A DNA stretch of 38,996 bases from Rhizophlyctis rosea (lineage: Eukaryota > Chytridiomycota > Chytridiomycetes > Rhizophlyctidales > Rhizophlyctidaceae): contig JADGJC010000335.1 of assembly GCA_027596075.1 (NCBI GenBank), forward strand, positions 2,379 through 41,374, in the 5' to 3' direction. The translations under genes were made by a program, and so were the position numbers. Shown one piece after another: positions 18,203-28,481 of the stretch. The number at the start of each line of letters is the position of its first letter. Positions within the stretch are counted from its first letter, which is position 1. Below the pieces are notes generated by a model, which did not search any database, had not been told where the DNA came from, and worked only from the letters and a program-made list of their open reading frames with translations.

Positions 18203-20735
18203 TGTGTGTGCTGGTGATTGGTGATGACTGAGTGGTATAGAAATATGTGAAAATGTTGTGTGTACGATTCTCGATTTGGATATCTAAAAAAAATGGTGGA
18301 AGGGATATGCAGACTGTTCGATAAAAGAAGGAAATTGGGAAATGTTAATATTTGTCCTTCTCAAATATGAAGAGTAGACGCACACTTTCTGAGCAAAGAA
18401 AAGCCCCCTCAGTCCGCTCGGTAAACAGAGGCCGCGCTTGTTTCCCTTCTCTGTGCTTGTCATCAAGCCAATGAGCATAATTTGGGCATAATGCACAAGC
18501 CTTGCCGCACACATAGCACCCCAGGGACCCATCCACCCATCGACCGCATTCCCATCCATCCATCAAATCCACCTCATTCACTCAAATAACAAGCAGGTGA
18601 TGCGCCATGCCGCCCAATCGGAGATCAAAATTGTAAACAAACCCGTGACAACTATCATTCGAACGTTGTGAAGAATAGCTTACCTACTAGGATCGATGTA
18701 ATACAGGCTATTTACAAATATCGCACACGCGCGGTAAGAATAATTAGGGGAGTGTGAAGCCGTGGTGTGACTATGGTGCAGCTAAATCTGAATGTGGGTT
18801 GTTGGAAGATCTTTTGCATTCGTTGTTGGTACAGGGCACTGGTGAGCGTGTCACTTTCCGCCAGCGGACAAGACAGGAGTTCGACTGAGCGTAGAGGGCG
18901 AGCCAGCACCATACACCACAGTAAAGGTTGAGTTCCAAAAATATAACAAAAAGTTGCAAATAGTGGGAGGGTAAACAACGTGTGGTGAAGCAGACTAGAG
19001 TTGAAATTCGATGAATTGAAGAAGATGGAAACTTCAAAACCTCTGCTCCAGGCAAAGACAATTGGTTCCTCCCTTGGCCCCGTGAAGGATGTTGGAACTT
19101 GGCGGCCTGCGTCCACGCGCCCGACACGATCAGGGGCCCGTGGCTGTGGTTGGTACTGGCCAACATTCCAGCCGTGGCAAATGCCACGACGGCCCAAGGT
19201 CCGCTCCTGGCTGCAGTCGCCATTGCACTATCATACGAGGAAGCCGGCAACAGTCATGTTACACGGATTGATAGTGCAGTCTTTCAAAGCCATGGACAGG
19301 ATCCAAATGAAGCCACCCTCCTCCAAAATGATGCCGGAGTGTTCCGCCATCACCCGAAAAGTCTTGCAAGCCACTTTGGGGGAGGATGTTCGGACATGTC
19401 ACAATTGGGCTTGGTCACTCCCTGCCAAGGCCTTGTTAGTCGCCCAGTCGGACATTGCAACACAATAGGTGCCGCCCACGCAATTGGCAAAGTGGAAAAT
19501 CACCAACAGTGTTGAGGTTGGCTCCCTTTGTTTACTTTAGGAAGGGGGTGGCGGCGGCATGTTTGCGTAAGCAAATAATCACGTGATTACGGCACCGTCA
19601 CTGCGATCTCCCCTCCTTTGGAGGTTTGTGCAGGAAGCATCGCTGACTTTGAGTTTACCCTTTGGCATAGTGACAACGATACCATTCTGCAAGGGAGCTA
19701 TTCGGCATCCAGCTTACGTAGAAACAGAGATGTTAAGAGTCCTGCACTCATCATCGGGAATTCGGATGCCTTGTACATATCACTTAATGCATTCCATTCG
19801 GTTACTTGAATTTTGAATGCCATTCACCCCGCCCTTCGCAAGGCCGTCTTGCTCGAGACTGCACCGGTTTGATAACCCCCATGTCCTTCAATCCCGTACG
19901 CTGTGGTGTGAATCAGACTACAATCCATCTATTTATTGAGACCATCGGGCTCAATGCACAACAATAGGATGAGCTGGTCGAGCAATGAAGGTCAGAGAGG
20001 TCTGGAAAATCCCTTGAGTTGCGCGATTGAGCTCATGCCAAGCGCTGAGAGGTTGGAAAATGACGGCGGTGAGGAACCCATTCGATCAACGATTTAGCGT
20101 GTATGGGCACCTATTGAGTCAAACCGTCGGCTTTGAGTCCGGACGTTCGTCGGCCTAGTAATGATAGATCGGAGTCAACACCAACAGAGTTCCAGGATGG
20201 CAGCTTGAGCTCAAGTCAACCGGCGCAACGTGCTGTAATGCGGCTTTCTCTGTACAACAAATTTTGCCAAATTAAAACCCTCTATCCATCCATGGCACTG
20301 CGAACGAAAAATGGCCAATGTTGCTACCCGCTATCATGCAGGCATTTTATGTGAACCGCTCACCAAGTTCTTAGAAATGCGGGAGAGGAAAATGGAAAAG
20401 CCCCGTGGAAAGTGTGAAAAACCAAGCTCGTGTTCAGCGCGTGCAATTGCAGTCTACACTGTCTACAACACGTGCAAAGTTTCAAGGTTATGGTAAGCCG
20501 GAAGGTTCGCGTTTTGCCGCGCCCCCATCGAACAACCAATCGGACCAACCCCTCTGGCCCGGGCAGGGTCCAATAACCATGTGGACCTGAAATTTCAAAG
20601 CCTGAGAGCTTGCTCTATTGATTGTGGTAATACATTTGCACATGCAACGAACACCGGCGCAACGCTCACGCCAACTGCAGAGACACAGCAACCAGTTTTC
20701 AACGAGCGCGCTGTAGCGCGGATTTCTGAAATCGT
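18203..20735. other. 2.5-kb divergent intergenic region
   Basis: It lies between a minus-strand gene (start 18202) and a plus-strand gene (start 20829), so it must hold both promoters. Around 18710-19515 both strands have long open frames that overlap each other (for example minus 19250-18771 and plus 19099-19515, the latter without an early ATG). Their overlap and lack of any recognised domain make coding doubtful. I could not exclude a small gene there. No RNA gene is recognised. Confidence 0.4.
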
Positions 20736-20743
20736 CATATATT
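20736..20743 (+). promoter_or_regulatory. Possible TATA element of the nucleotidase gene
   Basis: CATATATT lies ~90 bases before the ATG at 20829. It is the only TATA-like element close to the start. Confidence 0.35.
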
Positions 20744-20828
20744 CAATGAAGGTTGACGCGGTCCCCTTTCCATTTTGATCGCCGCCGCCGTTAGGAGTCG
20801 TCCATTGGAATAGATCTTACTAGATAAA

Positions 20829-23660
20829 ATGCAGGTCCGTCACATATTGATTGCTCTTGCAGCTGCGTCTGCAGTGAATGCTGCTCCCGCTGCGTATGGG
20901 AAGACCAAATGCCATCGTCCGTCAAAGACGGCTGGGTACTCTGTTGATTCGGCTATTGAGACGCCGGCTGCCATTAACACTGAGGGTTATGAGACGCCTG
21001 CGTACAGTGTTTATACTACGGTTCAACCTACTGAGGTTGTTTACTCTAGGGTTAAGAATGAAGAGGTGAGGAGGGGTTGTCCTTGACAGATTGCTGGTTG
21101 GAAGCTGATCAATCTCATTGCTGCCGGCATGACAGACCATCTACTCCACGGAGACATACTACTCCACCGTCGAGGTGACGGAGACTTATGCTCCCACAAA
21201 AGGGGAATACACCCGCCCTGCTGCGGAAGCTACTGAGACGTACTTTGAGACCGCTTACTCGACTGCTGTCTACTCTTCCGTCGCACCTGCTGAAACCAAC
21301 TACTCCACTGAGATCTATTCAAGTGTTAAGGGCACTGAGACTGCGTACTCTACGGAAGTTTACTCGACTGTTGAGGCACCTGAGACTGTTTATTCTACTG
21401 CTGTTTATCCTACTGTGGAGACGTCTACTGTTGAGGCTGGGGACACCGAGACTGAGACTGGGGCTTCTGGTACTTATTCTCGGCCTGAGCGTCCTACGAC
21501 TACTCAGTATGAGCCTGGTAAGTTATATTCAAAAGCTTATGCGGTGCATGAAGAGAATTGCCAAGGCAGGATAATAGATCAGATCTGTGCAGACTGAGGG
21601 TTGAAGGTGTCGGTTTTCAGAGATCCCATATGGCGGAGGGTAGCACAGAGCATGCTGACAGGCGATGCTTGCGGGTGGTTGATAGTCTTTCATTGTCCAA
21701 ATACTAACCCAACCCTCCATTTAGTCGAAACCGAGACCCTCAGCACCTTGACCGAAACCACCGAATCTGCTACCTCCACGACCGAGACCGAGACGGCAAT
21801 CCCTTCACCCCTCCCCAAGAAGTTGAAGATTCTTCACACCAACGACATCCACTCTCACTGTACGTAAGGACTATGATTGGAGGATTGGATACGGAATCAT
21901 GTTTAACCTCCTGAATTAGTGGACCAATTCACCTCCTCCGGCACGGACTGCAAGCCCGCCAACATCGCCGCCAACACCTGCTTCGGCGGTATCGCACGTA
22001 TCAAGAAGACCGTCGAGACCATTCGTGACCAGACGGATTATGACACTCTCCTCTTTGATGCCGGAGACCAATTCCAGGGAACTCTCTTCTTCAACGTATT
22101 CGGTGGAGAGAAGGTCGTTCAGTTCATGAATGACGTCAAGTACGATGTTATGGCTATCGGTAACCACGAGTAAGTCTTTTAGTGATTGATTTCTGGCGTT
22201 GGGGTGTTGACTGACGCGGAATGTAAGGTTCGACAATGGAGAGGAATACCTTTACGAGTTCCTTTCCAACCTGACTTTCCCGGTCTTGTCTTCCAACATC
22301 GACTTGGCGGATACGAAGTATATTAAGAATGTCGTCAAGCCTTACACCGTCATAGAGAAGTACGGGTTGGGGATTATTGGTTTCATTGTAAGTGCTATTA
22401 TTGAGTAATTGTTGTGCTGTAATGTCTCCTGACTTGGTAATTTAGACCAACACCACCGCCGATATTACGTTGGGCGCATTGGGTGTTGAGTTCTTCAACC
22501 CCGTTCACAATGTCACTCGCTACGTTGAGGAGTTGCACGCAATGGGTATCAAGCGCATTATGGGTGTTTCGCACAATGGATACGAGCATGACAAGTACCT
22601 TGCGGAAAAGTAACATACTGGACCCGTTCTTTGTTCACATTCACTTGGTATTGACACATTCATTTGCAGTGTCCCTGGTATCTCGCTCATTGTCGGCGGT
22701 CACTCCCACTCCCTGTTGTTGAAGAACACGTCCGCGCCTAATGTTGCTGGTCCTTACCCTACTGCTGTGACCAATCCGGATGGAAAGAAGACCTGGATAG
22801 TGCAATCCTACAGGTGGGGTAACTACCTTGGCAACATTGATGTGGAATGTAAGTACATGCATCGCATTTGGCATCAACAGGTGACGGAACATGATTCTCA
22901 TATATTGCGTTTAGGGGATGAAAACGACGAAGTCGTCAGCATCAACGGTGACCCTATCCTCCTCGACCAAATCTGGCCCGTCGACAACGCTACGGCTTTG
23001 GCCGTTGCCGAATGGCGCAAGTCTTTCGCCATCTTCACTGAGACCTACGTCGGTGTCGCTACGGACACTTTCACAACCGACAACTGTCGCGTTCGCGAGT
23101 GTGCCATTGGTGACTTGATCGCCGACTCTATGTTGGATGCTCGTCGTGCCGCGGGAGTACAAATCGCCTTCACAAACGTCGGTGGTATCCGTGCTGGTCT
23201 TGACGCGGGCAATGTCTCCGTTGCCGACATCCTTACCATCCTCCCCTTCGGCAACACCTTGGTTGACCTCTCCTTCACCGGTGCTAAGATTGTGGAGATG
23301 TTGGAAAGCTCCGCACAAGCTCTCAACATGTTCTCCGGCAAACCTGTCATTTCTAACCCATACTGGGCGGGTCTCAAGTTCACTCAAAACAACGGCCTGC
23401 CTGCTGGTTCCCGCATTTCCAACGTCCAGGTTTACAATGATGCCACTAGTCAGTGGGAGAACATTGTGTTGACCAAGACTTACCTTACCGTTACCAACGA
23501 CTTTGTTGCTGCGGGCGGTGACAATATCGTTCAACCTGCTTTCAGTACTTTTGTGACGACGGATGTCATGGCTGATGCTTTGCAACATTGGATTGAGAAG
23601 AAGGGTACGGTTTCTCCCACTTTGGACGGTCGGTGGGAAGTTGTTGCTGCCACGCCCTAG
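20829..23660 (+). CDS. Secreted 5'-nucleotidase / metallophosphoesterase with Tyr-Ser-Thr repeat region
   Basis: Eight exons: 20829-21065, 21136-21517, 21725-21859, 21920-22169, 22228-22387, 22446-22609, 22670-22848 and 22915-23660. Together they encode 750 residues. All introns are GT-AG with matching phases. Residues 1-18 are a signal peptide. Residues ~40-210 are a Thr/Ser/Tyr-rich linker with a 15-residue repeat. The catalytic metallophosphatase domain starts at ~240 with HTNDIHSHL (metal ligands D247, H249), then GDQFQG (300-305), GNHEFDNG (around 332-339) and GGHSH (452-456). The C-terminal 5'-nucleotidase domain carries NVGGIRAG (590-597) and LPFGNTLVDLSFTG. The family hydrolyses extracellular nucleoside phosphates or UDP-sugars, supplying nucleosides and phosphate. 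There is no GPI-type hydrophobic tail (the protein ends VVAATP), so it is probably secreted or held in the wall by the repeat region. Confidence 0.9.
21247..21426 (+). repeat. 45-bp minisatellite coding ETxYSTxxYSxV units
   Basis: Four units start at 21247, 21292, 21337 and 21382, exactly 45 bases apart. They encode 15-residue repeats such as ETAYSTAVYSSVAPA and ETAYSTEVYSTVEAP. Degenerate copies flank them on both sides in exons 1 and 2. Confidence 0.8.
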
Positions 23661-24195
23661 AGGTCTATCGCTGTCTTGTTAGAACGACCAGCGAAGTTGC
23701 CTCATAATCCTCTTCTCGTTGCATCCCTCATTCATGTTGCGATATGCTATGATTGCAACATCTGGGAATGACCTGATATCGTATTTCTATGATTAGATTC
23801 CTTATAGATGTAAAAGATATTTCATAGATTGATTTGTAATTTGTACGATTTTCCATGTATTTTGTCTAATCAATGGATTTCTCATTTGAAGCTTGTTCAA
23901 GTTGCACTCTATAACACCTCAAACCTGTCATGTTTGTCACGGGTAAGATGCACCATATGCGAGGGATGACTGACACGTCCATTGAACTTTAGGGCATTGT
24001 TTGGGCTTGGCCTGGAGGCAAATATTTACGATGATCCATCGGTGTAAACAATACACGAACCATGTGGTGCATCCATCAATCGTGATCCCGATCACGTTCC
24101 AGATCTAGACTCATATGTCAATGTGTGCAAACCTTGAAAGCATGACGTCCGAATATCGGAGGGAACCTGTTGTGCGCTTGCCTGCGGTAGAGCCA
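23661..24195. other. Intergenic between nucleotidase and oxidase genes
   Basis: 3' flank of the nucleotidase gene, A/T-rich around 23740-23890 and likely containing its poly(A) site, plus the upstream region of the oxidase gene. No gene is recognised. Confidence 0.5.
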
Positions 24196-24203
24196 GATAA
24201 AAG
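24196..24203 (+). promoter_or_regulatory. TATA-like element of the DD3-3/NOX gene
   Basis: GATAAAAG lies ~145 bases before the ATG at 24346, a spacing similar to the clear TATA box of the 4221 gene. Confidence 0.4.
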
Positions 24204-24345
24204 GTCGCTTTTATTGAAGTCGAGTTGTTCCATTTCTCGCAAGCTTTGAAGGTCCACACTCACTGTAGTGGGAAGGAAGACCACTTTCCGTCATTTTGAC
24301 CCCATCTGTGTCTTGTTGATCGTTGATCGGATAATATCCTCAAAC

Positions 24346-27300
24346 ATGCATCAGACCATATGGCTTGTTGCTCTGGTCTTAATCCAGTTATCGCTGGCCG
24401 ATGTCTATTTGCGTAAGTCTCACTATGTTGGTCTGAGGCAGCCAAATCTTGCCGTAACACTACCTCGTTGAACAGACAATCCGCGCGGGTCCAACAATAA
24501 GCTCAACGAGCAGAGCAATACTGTCCAAAATGATAACAGGTGAGTTGGTGATGCATTACCAGTGGAGGTTGACAGCGCTGACATGGGGTGCTTTCCAGGC
24601 TGTTTGATTCGCAAAATAACGGACAGGGAGGGTACCAAGCAGGGGACAACTGTCGCACTGCGTGCCAAGATGAGAATCAGAACTATGATGCGACGGCGAC
24701 TGGTGCGCTTCAGGGAGTGATGAACTTTTATGAAGGGAGTGAATTGCAGATTGAATGGTATGTCGATCCGAATCCCGGAGAGCTGGCAGGGCACTGTATG
24801 CTGATCTCTGTTGTGCAGGACGAATCAACACGGATGCGGTGCAAATCCCCTCTTACACTGTAACATGGTACTCCAGTACATGTGTCAAGATACCTCGCCC
24901 GGGCTTCGAGACGGCACAACTCGAAACACGATACCGGAAGATCCCACCAACGCGGCTTTCATGACCTACGGGCAGCACGAGACGTACGACTTTTATCAGA
25001 AATGCAAGACGCGGCAGCGGAATCGGAAGCTGTACCTTGCGGATCGAAACTTGAATGGTGATTCGGCTATATATACCCGTCAGAACAATAACGGGGAACG
25101 GTTTGGGTTTGAGTGTCCGGAAGAGAGGTGAGATTCGCACTGTGCATTGAGAGAAATCCTTGCTAAAAGGTCATCCTCGCAGAGACTATTACCCGTACTG
25201 GCATCCGTCGCCTTGGAGAGATATCTATGTTTGCACGGACGAACCGAGTCGTTGCAGTTATTATCGACGGGAGAGTCAGAACGTGCAAGATAAAGGAAGC
25301 TGTAGCGACCCGCAGGTATGCAGGTTCTCATTACGACTGTCCTCGTCACCCTCTCATCCCTCAATACCACACCAGTACAACTCCCGAACCGACTGCGAAG
25401 CAAATTTGAACATCTGGTCAGCATCCGGCAACTACGGCACCGACCCGCCGGATTGTGGTGTATGCCCCACGACGAAGAATAATCATTTGGGGCAGAGTAT
25501 GGATACTGGTGCGACGCCGAAGTATACTTGGACGATACCGGAAGGGGTTGTTCCTGATGGGTCGAAGTGTGTGTTGAGGTTGAGGTATAATATTTCTACG
25601 ACGGATTATGATGGGTGGGGGACGGACGCGTTGTATAATGGGGCGAATTCTAAAGTGAAAGGTGAGCTGTCGGACGTGATGTAGGTTGCAATTTGGCGAC
25701 TGCATGCTAACACCCCCATCAGGCAATCCCACCGTTGATTTCCTCGGTCTTGGAGGCAATGTTTCGGGTCCGCTTACACTCAATGTCAATACTGCGCAAT
25801 TTGGTCGAACGTTTGAGGATCGTTCCCATGTGTTCATTATTCGGAAGAAGCCCGATGTCAAGCGTAACTTCATCAAAACCACTCGAATTATCAACCTGAA
25901 TATTAAGGGTCGGAGAGGGAATATCGTCCAGGTATACCCGGCTGTGGAGTATAACTTCGTACCTGACAAGATTGAGGCAAGGAGAGGGGATTATTTGCAT
26001 ATTCAGGTATGATTGGCTTGCGCATGTGGGTGGGTTGAGAATTTGGCTTACCGTATATGGTTTTGATTTCAGTGGACGGGGTCCGACGCCAACCAACGTG
26101 GAAACGCCGGCAACGGGCGTGACGGCACCGATCGCAACAACCTTGTTCTGATGTCCGGTCTTGGAGTCAACTACCCCTTGAACTTCAATCCGGATGGAAA
26201 AGACCCACCCACCCACTTTACAAACGACCGTCAAATGATCGCATACCTTGCGTTCCTCAATCAAACGAATTGCACAACCACGGCTGATGCGAATAATAGG
26301 TGGAATTGTGCGCGGTTGAACGCCGCTAGTGGGTATATTGACGCCGGGTTGGTCCGGATTGAGAATACAGGGACGTTTTATTTTGCAAGTGTGAGGAATA
26401 ATGCGTTTTCGAATAGAGAGCGTGAGTGTGCGGTGTTTTGTAAGGGGGGGGGGGGGGGGGTCGGGTGGCGTTGCATGATTTGGTAGCTTACATGGTGTTT
26501 TTCTGCAGAGAAAGCTACGTTGGTTGTGGGGGAGGATTTGCAGATGATTGGAGCGGCGGTGGGTGTTACGGCTATAACTACTGCTGCTGTGGCGGGTATT
26601 GGGGTGGGTATGGCGGCTTTCATCCGTGTCGGCCGAGCCAACCCAACCTCAAGATATGGCGCCATGGTGCGGCTTCTCCGACTTCAAGGTGAACCCGCCT
26701 CACCTGATCTTAGCGAACCAGAAGTCGTCCAGCGTCCCAACTGGCTGCTCGCCCGACTTCAGAAGTGGTGGACATGGGAAGGGCAGAAGTTTGCCGTTGT
26801 CGCCATTTACAGTCTCATCAACCTTGCGGTGTGGATCTACGGGTATGCCGATGCGGCCGGCAAGAATCCGGCTCCGTACTACCCCTATGCAAAAGGGTTC
26901 GGTAAAACCCTCAACATCAACTGTTCCTTCATCATCCTTCCCATCCTTCGGAACATCCTATGCTGGTTGCGTTCCACCCCGCTTGCGGATATCATACCGT
27001 TGGATGACAACATCCGGATGCACAAGCTTGTGTTTATATACATCATGATTGGCGGCCTTGCACATGCGACGTTGCATTATTTGGATTTTAGGTGGGATGC
27101 GGAGAAGTATGGTGGGACCATTGGGGATTTTGCGTGGAATAATTTGGCCGGGGCGACGGGGCATTTGATTGCGTTTTGTATGACGTTAATGGCGGGTACG
27201 TCTTTGCTGAATCGGAAGTTGATTACGGTGTTTGGGAAAAGGTGAGAAATCAAGATGCGAGAATGAACTGAAAACGTCAGAGTACTGATGAACATCTGCA

Positions 27301-28481
27301 ATGATAGATTCGACGGGTACCGTACCTTCCTCATGTTTCACAAATTGTGGATTCCATGTTTCGCTCTCCTCTGGCTGCACGGTCCAAACTTCTGGGCGTT
27401 CTCCATCTGGCCCCTTGCCCTCATGGCTCTGGAGAAGCTGGTCCAAACAACTCGTGCTAAAGTGGACGTGACCATCGTTGAAGCTAAAATAGTTGGGAAG
27501 GATGTCTTGAGCTTGAAGCTCCAGCTGCAGGGCAAGCGCAAATTCACCTACCGGGCTGGAGAGTATCTATACCTGAACTGTCCTGACATTGCTTCAGAAG
27601 AGTGGCATCCGTTTACCATCACTACTGCGCCGGAGGAGGGACACTTTGGGGTGCATATTCGGTGCAGGCCGGAGATGGATTGGTGTTTTGCTTTGCGGAC
27701 GCGGTTGGGGTTGGCGCCGAAGCCAAAAGTGGTTCATCAGAGTCCGAGAGTTAGTGTTGTGAATGTGGCGAAGTCGAGTAAGATGGAGGGGTTGGAGGAA
27801 GGTGTGGTTGAGGCGCCATCTGGGACGGAGGCGGCATCGACGTCCTCTATCCCGCGCTTACGTGTGGATGGACCATACGGATCCCCATCGGAAGATGTCT
27901 TCGACCATTCTACTGTCATGCTTGTCGGCGCCGGCATTGGTGTTACGCCCTTCATTTCTATTCTTAAATCGATTAGTCTGCGATCAAAACAGAAACTGGC
28001 TTTAGGCGGACCAGCGACTCAGGACAAGTTCAAAGTGTACTTTTACTGGATTTGTCGGGATGAGGCGGAGTTCCAGTCGTTCAAGGACTTGATTGATGCC
28101 GTGATTGAGAGTGCGGACTTGAAAGATATGTTGCAGGTCAATACGTACACTACTGGGGTAAGTTTTTCGATCATTCGCACATGCACATTCGCGTGTCTCA
28201 TCCTCCACTTCCAGGAACTCGATCTCAAAAAAGTGAAATACGAATCATACAACCAGTTTTCCGGCAAACCAAACTGGAATCGGATCTTGCAGGAGATTGC
28301 GCAGACTCATAATGGGGAGGAAGTTGGGGTGTTTATGTGCGGGCCGCTTCCGTTGGCGAGGGAACTTTCGCAAGCTTGTAAGAAACAGAACATTGCATTG
28401 CGGGAAGGCAAGGGAGGAAAGAGAGCTATGGGGCAGGAGGAGGAGCGAACAGCTTTCCGGTTCCATAAGGAGAATTTCTGA
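24346..28481 (+). CDS. DD3-3-type ectodomain fused to an NADPH oxidase (NOX) core
   Basis: Eleven exons: 24346-24412, 24476-24539, 24599-24757, 24819-25127, 25183-25315, 25376-25661, 25723-26006, 26073-26421, 26509-27241, 27308-28157 and 28215-28481. They encode 1166 residues, and all phases agree. Residues 1-18 are a signal peptide. Residues 19-~555 form a Cys-containing ectodomain beginning DVYLHNPRGSNNKLNEQ, with EWTNQHGCGANPL, NNNGERFGFECPEERDYYPY and WTGSDANQRGNAGNGRDGTD. I recognise it as like Dictyostelium DD3-3. A single membrane span follows at ~563-588. The NOX core has six spans with the heme histidine pairs H722/H736 (14 apart) and H806/H819 (13 apart), an FAD motif HPFT at 895-898, NADPH motifs GAGIGVTPF (1002-1010) and CGP (1120-1122), and C-terminal KENF. 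There are no EF-hands. The enzyme should move electrons from cytosolic NADPH to external oxygen. It could in principle be a metalloreductase, but the dehydrogenase motifs and KENF end are NOX-type. Confidence 0.9.
26444..26460 (+). repeat. G17 homopolymer inside intron 8 of the oxidase gene
   Basis: Seventeen consecutive G lie between the donor at 26422 and the acceptor at 26508. Such a run is prone to length error and could form a G-quadruplex in the RNA. The coding frame is not affected because it lies wholly inside the intron. Confidence 0.85.

Noticed and set aside
18712..19515. Overlapping long open frames on both strands (minus 19250-18771, plus 19099-19515)
   Set aside because: They mask each other, the plus frame lacks an early ATG, no domain or splice partner is visible, and composition explains the openness. 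A small gene cannot be excluded.
22849..22880. CAACAG at 22880 as acceptor of intron 7 of the nucleotidase
   Set aside because: Using TTTAG at 22914 restores the conserved NIDVEW join in phase; the upstream site does not.
22911..23588. 225-codon minus-strand frame opposite the nucleotidase
   Set aside because: Antisense of the well-supported last exon, with no independent domain.
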